A stretch of 5,193 nucleotides of DNA from Alphaproteobacteria bacterium (GTDB lineage: Bacteria > Pseudomonadota > Alphaproteobacteria > Bin95): positions 1-5,193 of the forward strand of contig JAJECF010000221.1 in assembly GCA_022822125.1 (NCBI GenBank). The letters run 5' to 3'. Position 1 is the stretch's first letter; each line of letters starts with the position of its first letter. Shown here one piece after another: positions 1-5,005 of the stretch. The notes beneath the pieces are model-generated. The model searched no databases. It worked only from the letters and a program-made list of their open reading frames with translations, and had not been told where the DNA came from. Made by a program: the position numbers and the translations under genes.

Positions 1-229
1 TTTTCCGGATCTCTTCGAAAATCGCAGTGCTGCCGAGCAGTTGCGACCCACGGCCCGGGCGTAACCGCTCCGGCGCCACCTCGATCTCCGTGATGCTGTC
101 AAGCTCGTCGGAAACCTGGGCCTTCCCGAAGCGCAGGAACGATCCGCGATTATTGAGTTGGTCGCCGAAATCTCTCGGCGCCCGGGCCGGTATGGGGTTC
201 CTGTTGGTTCCAAAAAAAACTTCAACCAT
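1..229 (-). CDS. Probable alpha/beta-hydrolase (DUF900-like), N-terminal fragment
   Basis: This reading frame is open from an ATG at 229-227 to the window edge (76 codons plus one base), so only the N-terminus is present. The protein starts MVEVFFGTNRNP, then has a DFGDQLN stretch (residues 20-26) and FLRFGKAQV (31-39). It continues with EIEVAPERL (48-56) and LLGSTAIFEEIRK near the edge. From memory this resembles the start of DUF900-type esterases of the alpha/beta-hydrolase superfamily, where a short strand ending in a TNR motif is followed by a 'LRFG.A.V' segment. The catalytic Ser-Asp-His region would lie outside the window, so activity cannot be judged. No signal peptide or membrane segment is visible in the part seen. 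A GGGGCAGG purine run lies about 11 nt upstream of the ATG and is only a weak ribosome binding site. The gene is divergent from the AraC regulator. I am fairly sure it is coding and moderately sure of the family. Confidence 0.68.
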   Translation of the reverse strand, partial: MVEVFFGTNRNPIPARAPRDFGDQLNNRGSFLRFGKAQVSDELDSITEIEVAPERLRPGRGSQLLGSTAIFEEIRK

Positions 230-315
230 AGTTGGCTAAACCTGCCCCGTTTCAAGGGTTCAATATTCCAGCATTACTTGCGCTTCTCTTGAACTGCGCA
301 TTTCAGATTACCCAA

Positions 316-336
316 TTGCAACAACAGATTATTGCA
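316..336 (+). repeat. Direct TTGCA repeat, possible regulator half-sites
   Basis: TTGCA at 316-320 recurs at 332-336, a 16-bp centre-to-centre spacing. The second copy runs straight into the GCATT-CGA-AATGC palindrome (334-346). AraC-family proteins often bind two direct half-sites about two helical turns apart; this spacing is a little short for that, so an operator role is only a suggestion. Confidence 0.3.
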
Positions 337-480
337 TTCGAAATGCGCCATTCATTTGACTGGCATCGTACTCATTAATTCTAAAGCACAGCAAGGTCGT
401 TCCGCATTATATGTTTTTGCTGTTTCGTTGCATATATCTGCCTTTTTGAATTTCGATTCGCAAATTGATCGATGCATTTC

Positions 481-496
481 GTCAAATTGGTCAAAT
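481..496 (+). repeat. GTCAAAT direct repeat
   Basis: Two exact 7-bp copies of GTCAAAT sit at 481-487 and 490-496, 9 bp apart. An inverted copy lies at 354-360. All are inside the AT-rich region upstream of the AraC gene, where a regulatory protein could bind. No known consensus is recognised. Confidence 0.35.
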
Positions 497-547
497 CCCG
501 CGACTTAAGCGGGTAAATTTGTCCATTCTTGCTGTTTTTGCATGCAT

Positions 548-576
548 TTGCTGTATTGTTGGCCGATATTTGTAAA
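548..576 (+). promoter_or_regulatory. Weak candidate promoter for the AraC gene
   Basis: TTGCTG (548-553) and TGTAAA (571-576) are separated by 17 bp and match the sigma-70 -35 and -10 consensus at 3 of 6 and 4 of 6 positions. Transcription would start near 583 and leave a leader of roughly 75-80 nt before the GTG at 661. A second possible -35, TTGACT at 581-586, has no good -10 at the right distance. This is a low-certainty call by eye. Confidence 0.2.
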
Positions 577-644
577 GCCGTTGACTGCCGCTTGCAGGCG
601 GAGTGAATGTTAATCTGACCCAAAGCGTCGTCGGGAGGGCGTGC

Positions 645-656
645 GAGGGGGTAGGA
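645..656 (+). promoter_or_regulatory. Ribosome binding site deciding the AraC start
   Basis: The purine-rich run GAGGGGGTAGGA ends 4 nt before the GTG at 661. An in-frame TAG at 652-654 means no earlier start is possible. The GTG at 670 is an alternative but lies farther from this site. Confidence 0.55.
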
Positions 657-660
657 CAGC

Positions 661-1557
661 GTGGACCGTGTGGCAGGACACGGGCAGGCGAAATACACGA
701 CCGGGACGCTGCTTGCATCGAGCCGCGATCGCGGATGGGGTGTGCTTCTGGCCGAACGCTGGCGCCATGCGGAAGGCGAGCTCGCCGAATTCCTGCCGCG
801 CGAAACCGAAATCGCCGTCATGGTCGAAGGCCGCGTCCATCTGCGCCGGCGCGGCGACGGCCGGTTGCAACACAGCGATGCGGTACCGGGAATGATCTGG
901 TTGTGTCCTGCCGGCGTTCGGGAGGACATGATCAAGGCTTACGGCGATATCCCCGAGATGATCCACCTCTATCTGCCCGCGATGCTGCTGTCCGATACGG
1001 CGCTGCGGGAACTCGATGTCGATCCCGACAGCGTCAGGCTGCACTTCGACGGCGGCTTTCGCGATCCGCTGATCGAACGCATTGCGCGAGCGGTTCACAG
1101 CGAGATCGTCGAGCCGGCGCCGGCCGGCAAGATGCTGGTCGAAACCCTGGCCGCGGCCCTGGGCGTCCAGATTCTGCGGCAGCATTCCAACCTGGAGCGG
1201 GCTACGATTTCCCTTCCGAACGCCCGCGGCGCGCTCGATCCGCGGCGCCTGCAGCGGATCGTGGAATTCATCGACGCCCATCTCAGCGAGGATCTTTCCG
1301 TCGAGACTCTGGCGAACGAGGCCTGCCTGAGCCCGTTCCATTTCGCCCGCGCGTTCAAGGCTGCGACCGGGACGGCGCCGCACCGCTACCTTACCGACCG
1401 CCGGATCGAACACGCCAAGGCGCTGATCGCCGAAGGCCGGCTGCCGCTCGTCGAAATCGCCGATGTCTGCGGTTTTTCCTCCCAGGCGCACCTGACGCGC
1501 TGGTTCAAGCGGATCGTCGGCACCACGCCCGGGGCCTACCGTACGACGCTCGGTTAG
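661..1557 (+). CDS. AraC-family transcriptional regulator
   Basis: This encodes a 298-residue cytoplasmic DNA-binding regulator. The C-terminal third (about 193-295) is a typical AraC/XylS double helix-turn-helix domain. The first helix-turn-helix lies near 213-234 (SVETLANEACLSPFHFARAF). The second lies near 263-284, followed by the family signature G271FSSQAHLTRWFKR and a terminal GTTPGAYR. The N-terminal part (about 20-120) contains short beta-like segments, including PGMIWLCPAGV at 76-86. This fits a cupin-type sensing domain, and residues 121-185 look helical. The ligand cannot be read from the sequence. The length is usual for the family. The GTG start is fixed by an in-frame TAG at 652-654 and a purine-rich site at 645-656. 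The gene stands alone, divergent from the hydrolase and convergent with the thioesterases, so its most likely targets are its own promoter or the hydrolase across the repeat-containing upstream region. That target assignment is inference. Confidence 0.93.
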   Translation: MDRVAGHGQAKYTTGTLLASSRDRGWGVLLAERWRHAEGELAEFLPRETEIAVMVEGRVHLRRRGDGRLQHSDAVPGMIWLCPAGVREDMIKAYGDIPEMIHLYLPAMLLSDTALRELDVDPDSVRLHFDGGFRDPLIERIARAVHSEIVEPAPAGKMLVETLAAALGVQILRQHSNLERATISLPNARGALDPRRLQRIVEFIDAHLSEDLSVETLANEACLSPFHFARAFKAATGTAPHRYLTDRRIEHAKALIAEGRLPLVEIADVCGFSSQAHLTRWFKRIVGTTPGAYRTTLG

Positions 1558-1576
1558 CCGTCGTCGGATGTGTGCC

Positions 1577-1594
1577 GGCCGCAACATTGCGGTC
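1577..1594. repeat. Hairpin between convergent genes
   Basis: CCGCAA-CA-TTGCGG is a perfect inverted repeat that extends by a G-U and a G-C pair on the plus-strand RNA. It lies 19 nt after the AraC stop in the 95-bp gap before the thioesterase stop. No T-run follows on either strand, so it is not a classical intrinsic terminator, but it could still slow or end transcription. Confidence 0.3.
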
Positions 1595-1647
1595 GCGAAG
1601 CGCTCCTGTCCCGGGATGCGGGTGCGGCGGGAGGCGAGCGATGCCGC

Positions 1648-1661
1648 CCCGCTCAGGCGGG
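1648..1661. repeat. Hairpin over the thioesterase stop codon
   Basis: CCCGC-TCAG-GCGGG is a perfect 5-bp-stem inverted repeat. Its loop contains the TGA stop codon (1655-1653, minus) of the downstream thioesterase gene. There is no T-tract after it. It could protect the 3' end or be chance in GC-rich DNA. Confidence 0.25.
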
Positions 1662-2096
1662 CGACAGCATGAAGTTGGCGTTGGCGCCGGCGACCGGCCG
1701 GGCCGGATCGTCCTGCCAGGCGAAGACCCGGACATTGGCGACCCGGGCGCCCAGCTTGGTCACGCCGGCGCGGGCGAAGGTGTCCTTCGGCCCGGCCGAG
1801 CGCAGATAGTCGACTGTGATCGTGATCGTCTTGGGGATGCGCAGGGTCTCCTGCATCCACAGTAATTTCAGGATCGCCGCGGTCTCCAGCAGGCCGCCGA
1901 TCGTGCCGCCGTGGATTGCCGGCAGGATCGGGTTGCCGATGATGTGCGGACTGTAATTCATGCACGAGACCAGGTCGTTGCCGTCGAGCGCCGCAGTGAT
2001 GTTCAGGAAGCGGGCGTAGGGAATTGCCTCGGCCATGGCGTTCGGATCGCCCGATTCGCGCGCCGCCGCAAGCCGCTCGGCCAGCGTGGCGCTCAT
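1653..2096 (-). CDS. PaaI-family hotdog-fold thioesterase (downstream copy)
   Basis: This 147-residue protein is predicted to hydrolyse an acyl-CoA thioester to the free acid and CoA in the cytoplasm. The hotdog core is marked by GNPILPAIHGGTIGGLLETAA (start at 54): H62-G63-G64 opens the long central helix, and E71, nine residues after the His, sits where the catalytic acid is found. The beta strands TITITVDYLRSA (90-101) and ARAGVTKLGARVANVRVFAWQDD (108-130) follow, then ANANFML near the end. Length and layout are typical for the family. The start ATG overlaps the stop of the upstream thioesterase gene (ATGA at 2096-2093). A strong GGGAGGAA site sits 6 nt before it, so the pair is very probably co-translated. 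The substrate is unknown; aromatic or medium-chain acyl-CoA would fit the family. The Glu rather than Asp recalls the Arthrobacter 4-hydroxybenzoyl-CoA thioesterase type. Confidence 0.9.
   Translation of the reverse strand: MSATLAERLAAARESGDPNAMAEAIPYARFLNITAALDGNDLVSCMNYSPHIIGNPILPAIHGGTIGGLLETAAILKLLWMQETLRIPKTITITVDYLRSAGPKDTFARAGVTKLGARVANVRVFAWQDDPARPVAGANANFMLSPA
2093..2096 (-). other. ATGA start-stop overlap of thioesterase genes
   Basis: The TGA stop of the upstream thioesterase (2095-2093) shares bases with the ATG start of the downstream one (2096-2094). This arrangement usually indicates translational coupling. Confidence 0.9.
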
Positions 2097-2629
2097 GCCG
2101 GCTTCCTCCCGCCGGCACCCCTATCGGCTTCCGGGCCGCCTTTCTTCTTGCGGCTGCCGACAAACATGAAGGTGCCGGTGGCGAGCGCGACGGTGTCCTT
2201 GGGATCGTCCTGGTAGGCGACGGCGCTGAGGAAGGCGATGGTGCGGGTCATTTTGGTCACCTCGGCCCGGGCGAACAGGTCGAGATGGGGCGTGGCCGGG
2301 CGCTGATAGTCGATCCGCAGGTCGAGTGTCACGATGCGCTCCGGCGGCTGCCGCGCGCTCATCGTCGCCATGCCGCACACGCTGTCGAGCAGGGTCGTCA
2401 CGACGCCGCCGTGCAGCACCAGTTCGTCCGGGTTGCCGACCAGCCGCTCGTGCCAGGGCAGGCGCATGATCGCCATGCCTCTGGCGGAATGGACCACCTC
2501 CAGCCCGAGTTCCCGGCTGTGCGGGGTCGAGCCGCTGATCAGCTTGATCATCTCTTCGGTGGTCGGCGGCTTGCCGTCCGGATTGCCTTTCGATCCGGGG
2601 TGCGGCGGCGTTACGGGGTCTTCTGCCAT
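2093..2629 (-). CDS. PaaI-family hotdog-fold thioesterase (upstream copy)
   Basis: This 178-residue predicted acyl-CoA thioesterase is the first gene of the minus-strand pair. The core shows [22 protein letters not shown] (from 65), with H73-G74-G75 and D82 nine residues later as the probable catalytic acid, as in E. coli PaaI and human THEM2. The strand [12 protein letters not shown] (101-112) and the stretch [24 protein letters not shown] (119-142) complete the fold. The core is flanked by about 26 Pro/Gly-rich residues at the N-terminus. At the C-terminus is a basic tail, [20 protein letters not shown] (159-178), outside the conserved domain. It resembles its downstream neighbour over the core (the HGG helix and a '..AEVTK/AGVTK..' strand), so the two are likely paralogues and may assemble together. 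The ATG at 2629 has only a poor ribosome binding site, and the next in-frame ATG (residue 27) has none better. It is divergent from the Nudix gene. Confidence 0.9.
   Translation of the reverse strand: MAEDPVTPPHPGSKGNPDGKPPTTEEMIKLISGSTPHSRELGLEVVHSARGMAIMRLPWHERLVGNPDELVLHGGVVTTLLDSVCGMATMSARQPPERIVTLDLRIDYQRPATPHLDLFARAEVTKMTRTIAFLSAVAYQDDPKDTVALATGTFMFVGSRKKKGGPEADRGAGGRKPA
2103..2110 (-). promoter_or_regulatory. Ribosome binding site of downstream thioesterase
   Basis: GGGAGGAA (reading 2110 to 2103) lies 6 nt before the ATG at 2096, inside the end of the upstream thioesterase gene. It fixes that start and suggests independent re-initiation at the ATGA junction. Confidence 0.75.
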
Positions 2630-2675
2630 GGCCCCGTGTCTTGTCAGCCCGCCCGAAGCCGGTCAAATTGCCTTC
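2630..2675. promoter_or_regulatory. Compact divergent start region
   Basis: Only 46 bp lie between the ATG of the upstream thioesterase (minus) and the preferred ATG of the Nudix gene (plus). Promoters for both directions must overlap here or lie within the opposing coding sequence. I see no convincing -35/-10 pair on either strand. Confidence 0.45.
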
Positions 2676-3332
2676 ATGACGCATAACCCGGCCAGCCAGC
2701 CCGACTCCGCGGCAACCGGGAACCGGCTCGTTCGTCCGCGGCCCGGTACCGGACAGAATGTCGGACCGGACGTCTGGAAGATTCCGGAGGGCGACGAGCG
2801 CGAGCGGCTGGTCTGCTCCGATTGCGGCTTCATCCACTACGACAACCCGAAGATCGTCGTCGGCTCGGTGGCGGTGTGGGAAGACAGGGTGCTGATGTGC
2901 CGGCGGGCGATCGCGCCGCGCATCGGCTACTGGACCCTGCCGGCCGGCTTCATGGAGCTGCACGAGCGATCCGAGGACGCCGCCGCGCGCGAGGCCTGGG
3001 AGGAGGCTCGCGCCGAGATCGAGGTGCACGACCTGTTCGCGCTCTACAACATCCCGCGCATCAGCCAGGTCCAGCTTTTCTATCGCGCGACGCTCAAATC
3101 GCCGGCCATCGAACCGGGGCCGGAGAGCATCGAAGTCCGCCTGTTCGGCTGGGACGAGTTGCCGGAAGACGAATTCGCCTTCCCGTCGGTCCCCTGGGCC
3201 CTGCAGCATTACCGCGAGATTGCCGGCAAATCCGCCTTCGCCGTCCGCACCAACCCGCCCCCCGACTCTGTCGAGCCGTCCGCCGACGGTACGGGCTATC
3301 GACCCCAGAAGCAGGAGCAACCGCGTGGCTGA
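2676..3332 (+). CDS. Nudix hydrolase with a single CxxC motif
   Basis: This 218-residue cytoplasmic protein is predicted to cleave a nucleoside-diphosphate-linked compound (NDP-X) to NMP plus a phosphoryl product, with Mg2+. The Nudix box runs from G91: G-FMELH-E97-RSEDAAA-R105-E106-AW-E109-E110-A. It keeps all metal-binding acidic residues, but the usual late glycine is Arg112. Before it is a cysteine pair, C47xxC50, with [16 protein letters not shown], typical of Nudix enzymes with an N-terminal zinc-ribbon-like element. Only one pair is present, and related alphaproteobacterial proteins appear to share this. [15 protein letters not shown] (126-140) and the C-terminal FPSVPWAL also match that group. 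The first 35 and last 30 residues are Pro-rich and look disordered. The start is uncertain: an in-frame ATG at 2628 would add 16 residues, and neither start has a strong ribosome binding site. The substrate is unknown. The gene overlaps the next by 8 nt. Confidence 0.9.
   Translation: MTHNPASQPDSAATGNRLVRPRPGTGQNVGPDVWKIPEGDERERLVCSDCGFIHYDNPKIVVGSVAVWEDRVLMCRRAIAPRIGYWTLPAGFMELHERSEDAAAREAWEEARAEIEVHDLFALYNIPRISQVQLFYRATLKSPAIEPGPESIEVRLFGWDELPEDEFAFPSVPWALQHYREIAGKSAFAVRTNPPPDSVEPSADGTGYRPQKQEQPRG
3313..3317 (+). promoter_or_regulatory. Ribosome binding site deciding the GTG start
   Basis: AGGAG lies 7 nt before the GTG at 3325. It supports this start over upstream in-frame ATGs such as 3220, which would overlap the Nudix gene deeply and add residues unlike the crotonase family. 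Confidence 0.75.
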
Positions 3333-4116
3333 CTTCATTCAATGCGCCGCCGACAACGGCGTCGGCATCATCACCCTCGACCGGCCGGAGGCCAACAACG
3401 CGCTCAACGCCGACGCGGCGAAGGAATTGTGGGACGCGACGACCGAGTTGACGGAGGATCCGTCCGTCCGCGCAGTCCTCGTCCGGGCAAACGGCAGGAT
3501 GTTCTGTTCCGGCGGCGACCTGAAATACATGCTGGCAATGGAGGACGAGGCCGCGCTCGCCAAAGCGCTGAAGGTGACGACGACCTATTTCCACGCGGCC
3601 GTGTCGCGGCTGATGCGCGGCAACGCGCCGGTCGTCATGGCAGTCCAGGGCGCAGCGGCCGGCGGCGGCTTCAGCTTCGCCATCACCGGCGACATCGTCA
3701 TCGCCGCGGAAAGCGCGAAATTCAAAATGGCGTATACGGCGTCCGGCATCAGCCCGGACGGCGGATCGACCTGGTTCCTGCCCCGGCTGGTCGGCCTGCG
3801 GGTGGCGCAACGCCTGGCGCTGGACAACCCGACGCTGACGGCGCAGGAGGCGCTGGACATCGACCTGATCACCCGGGTCGTGCCCGACGATGAACTGGCC
3901 GAAGCCGCCATGGACACGGCTCGCCGTTACGCCGATGGGCCGACCCTCGCCTACGGCCGGGTCAAGCAGCTGTTCGCCGAGACCTGGGCCAACGGGGCCG
4001 AGCACCAGATGGAGTTGGAGACTCTGGCGATGGCCGCCAGCGCCCGCACAAGGGATATGAACGAGGGACTCGCCGCCTTCTCCGCCAAGCGCGCGCCGGT
4101 TTTCGAAGGGACCTGA
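3325..4116 (+). CDS. Enoyl-CoA hydratase/isomerase (crotonase), PaaG-like
   Basis: This 263-residue crotonase-fold protein acts on acyl-CoA esters. The oxyanion-hole segments are FCSGGDL (60-66) and QGAAAGGG (108-115), and the typical C-terminal part includes the [14 protein letters not shown] helix (247-260). Aligned by eye with rat enoyl-CoA hydratase, its catalytic Glu144 and Glu164 fall at Ser117 and Tyr137, so ordinary hydratase activity is doubtful. The stretch [20 protein letters not shown] (122-141), then [12 protein letters not shown] (143-154), closely matches E. coli PaaG as I remember it. PaaG is a ring-epoxide/Delta3-Delta2 isomerase whose catalytic Asp lies in that 'PD.GG' position, here Asp145. 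The best guess is an isomerase on an unsaturated or ring-derived acyl-CoA. No other paa catabolic genes are visible here, so a true phenylacetate role is not supported. The GTG start is set by AGGAG at 3313-3317. It overlaps the Nudix stop by 8 nt, suggesting one operon. Confidence 0.93.
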   Translation: MADFIQCAADNGVGIITLDRPEANNALNADAAKELWDATTELTEDPSVRAVLVRANGRMFCSGGDLKYMLAMEDEAALAKALKVTTTYFHAAVSRLMRGNAPVVMAVQGAAAGGGFSFAITGDIVIAAESAKFKMAYTASGISPDGGSTWFLPRLVGLRVAQRLALDNPTLTAQEALDIDLITRVVPDDELAEAAMDTARRYADGPTLAYGRVKQLFAETWANGAEHQMELETLAMAASARTRDMNEGLAAFSAKRAPVFEGT

Positions 4117-4120
4117 GCCC
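4117..4120. other. Four-base gap between convergent stops
   Basis: The TGA of the crotonase gene (4114-4116) and the TAA of phaB (4123-4121, minus) are separated by only GCCC. There is no room for an intergenic terminator, so transcripts from both sides probably run into the opposite gene. Confidence 0.85.
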
Positions 4121-4843
4121 TTAGTACATATGCTGGCCGCCGTTGATGCTGAGCGTCGAGCCGGTGATAAAGTCGGCGTCCTCGCCGGTCAGGAAGACCA
4201 CGCCGCGGGCGATGTCCTTCGCGTTGCCGAGCCGGCCGACCGGGATCCGCTGGATGATGCGCTCCAGCACCTTCTGGGGCACCGCGCGCACCATGTCGGT
4301 ATCGACATAGCCCGGCGCGATGGCGTTGACCGTGATGCCCTGGGCGGCGCCCTCCTGGGCCAGCGCCTTGGTGAAGCCGTGGATGCCGGACTTGGCGGCG
4401 GCGTAGTTCACCTGGCCGTACTGGCCGCCCTGGCCGTTGATCGAGCCGATGTTGACGATGCGGCCGAATTTGCGGGCGCGCATGCCTTCGATGACGGCGC
4501 GCGAGCAGTTGAAGCAGGACGAGAGGTTGGTCCGGATGACGTCGTCCCAGTTGTCGTACGGCATCCGGTGCATGGTGCCGTCGCGGGTGATGCCGGCGTT
4601 GTTGACCAGAATGTCGATGGGCCCGAGGTCGGCTTCGACCTGCGCCACGCCGTCCTTGACCGCCTCGAAGTCGCCGACGTCGAACTTGTAGACCCCGATG
4701 CCGGTGCGGTCGGAAAATTCCTTCGCCCGCTCGTCGTTGCCGCCATAGTTCGCCGCCACCTTGCAGCCGGCGTCCTTCAGCGCAATGGAAATCGCCTCGC
4801 CGATGCCGCGGGTGCCGCCCGTGACCAGTGCTACGCGTGCCAT
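4121..4843 (-). CDS. phaB: Acetoacetyl-CoA reductase (NADPH-dependent)
   Basis: This 240-residue short-chain dehydrogenase reduces acetoacetyl-CoA to (R)-3-hydroxybutyryl-CoA, the precursor of polyhydroxybutyrate, in the cytoplasm. The cofactor motif TGGTRGIG is at 8-15 and NNAGITRDGTM at 81-91. The catalytic residues are S134 (NIGSINGQGGQYGQ), Y147 and K151 (NYAAAKSGIHGFTKALAQE). APGYVDTDMV (176-185) precedes the substrate lid, and the C-terminus NGGQHMY is characteristic of PhaB/PhbB. Length is usual (about 240-246). The ATG is preceded by AGGAG (4857-4853) at 9 nt. The gene follows phaA on the same strand, the classic phaA-phaB order; no phaC is in the window. A general FabG 3-oxoacyl-ACP reductase is the alternative, but the QGGQYGQ loop, the C-terminus and the phaA neighbour favour PhaB. 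Confidence 0.95.
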   Translation of the reverse strand: MARVALVTGGTRGIGEAISIALKDAGCKVAANYGGNDERAKEFSDRTGIGVYKFDVGDFEAVKDGVAQVEADLGPIDILVNNAGITRDGTMHRMPYDNWDDVIRTNLSSCFNCSRAVIEGMRARKFGRIVNIGSINGQGGQYGQVNYAAAKSGIHGFTKALAQEGAAQGITVNAIAPGYVDTDMVRAVPQKVLERIIQRIPVGRLGNAKDIARGVVFLTGEDADFITGSTLSINGGQHMY

Positions 4844-4852
4844 GATGTCTGT

Positions 4853-4857
4853 CTCCT
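4853..4857 (-). promoter_or_regulatory. Ribosome binding site of phaB
   Basis: AGGAG (reading 4857 to 4853) lies 9 nt before the phaB ATG at 4843. It supports this start and allows phaB to be translated independently of phaA. Confidence 0.7.
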
Positions 4858-4879
4858 GTTGTGCAGTTCGTCCCGCCTT

Positions 4880-4907
4880 CCCAGGCCTGGGCAGGCTGCG
4901 TCCTGCC
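4880..4907. repeat. Palindrome and hairpin in the phaA-phaB spacer
   Basis: CCCAGGCCTGGG (4880-4891) is a perfect 12-bp palindrome. It overlaps a second inverted repeat, GGCAGG (4890-4895) with CCTGCC (4902-4907), around a 6-nt loop. No T-run follows. Possible roles are a repressor site, an RNA processing element or an attenuator, but none is shown by the sequence. Confidence 0.35.
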
Positions 4908-4926
4908 GGGTTCGGTTAGAGGTTTT

Positions 4927-4955
4927 GCGGCGGCCCGGAACGGCCCGGTCGCCGC
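4927..4955. repeat. GC-rich hairpin with internal direct repeat
   Basis: GCGGCG (4927-4932) can pair with CGCCGC (4950-4955), with further pairs inside. Between them CGGCCCGG occurs twice in tandem (4931-4938 and 4941-4948). It lies in the phaA-phaB spacer and would form a stable stem in the transcript. On the minus strand it is followed by AAAACC rather than a T-run, so it is unlikely to be an intrinsic terminator. Confidence 0.35.
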
Positions 4956-5005
4956 GCGAAGGGATCGTGGCCTCCTGTGAGGCGCTTGGGGTGAGGCGCG
5001 CAGGG

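Larger units (their letters stand above)
230..660. other. AT-rich divergent intergenic region
   Basis: This 431-bp stretch separates the minus-strand hydrolase start from the plus-strand AraC start, and I see no convincing gene in it. By hand count 301-540 is about 38% GC (92 of 240 bases), far below the flanking coding DNA, and the fall is gradual at both ends. The plus strand carries five TTGCA words at 316, 332, 428, 538 and 592. GTCAAAT occurs as a direct pair at 481-487 and 490-496, with an inverted copy (ATTTGAC) at 354-360. A short palindrome, GCATT-CGA-AATGC, lies at 334-346. Small ATG frames at 343-378 (11 aa) and 411-449 (12 aa) lack a Shine-Dalgarno sequence and are not called. The likely role is to hold the promoters and operators of both flanking genes; that role is inference. 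Confidence 0.7.
4844..5005. other. phaA-phaB intergenic spacer
   Basis: This 162-bp spacer is GC-rich and holds no gene. It contains the phaB ribosome binding site and two sets of inverted repeats. It is long for an operon junction, so it could hold a separate phaB promoter, but I see no clear -35/-10 pair reading on the minus strand. Confidence 0.5.

Noticed and set aside
27..239. A 70-codon plus-strand frame at the left edge
   Set aside because: It is antisense to the hydrolase fragment, whose sequence looks like a real family start; the plus-strand product has no recognisable feature.
343..449. Two tiny ATG frames (11 and 12 codons) in the AT-rich region
   Set aside because: Neither has a Shine-Dalgarno sequence or any feature of a leader peptide, such as a run of regulatory codons.
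300..540. The AT-rich region as a replication origin or mobile-element scar
   Set aside because: There are no DnaA-box clusters, iterons, terminal inverted repeats, target-site duplication or transposase remnants; a promoter/operator region explains it more simply.
610..2163. A 517-codon minus-strand open frame across the AraC and downstream thioesterase genes
   Set aside because: It lies antisense to the AraC gene and out of frame with the thioesterase. Its product is Arg/Gly/Pro-rich low-complexity sequence with no recognisable domain, a common artefact in high-GC DNA.
3220..3324. An upstream extension of the crotonase to an ATG at 3220
   Set aside because: The added 35 residues are Pro/Ser/Arg-rich and unlike the family. 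The GTG at 3325 has a good ribosome binding site and gives the usual N-terminus.
2676..3332. The Nudix gene as a coenzyme A pyrophosphatase, given the CoA-related neighbours
   Set aside because: The extra CoA-pyrophosphatase signature upstream of the Nudix box (an LLTxR-type motif) is not present; the sequence fits the CxxC-containing group instead.
2121..3338. A 405-codon minus-strand frame antisense to the Nudix gene
   Set aside because: The real genes on both sides have clear family motifs. This frame gives Arg-rich sequence with no motif.
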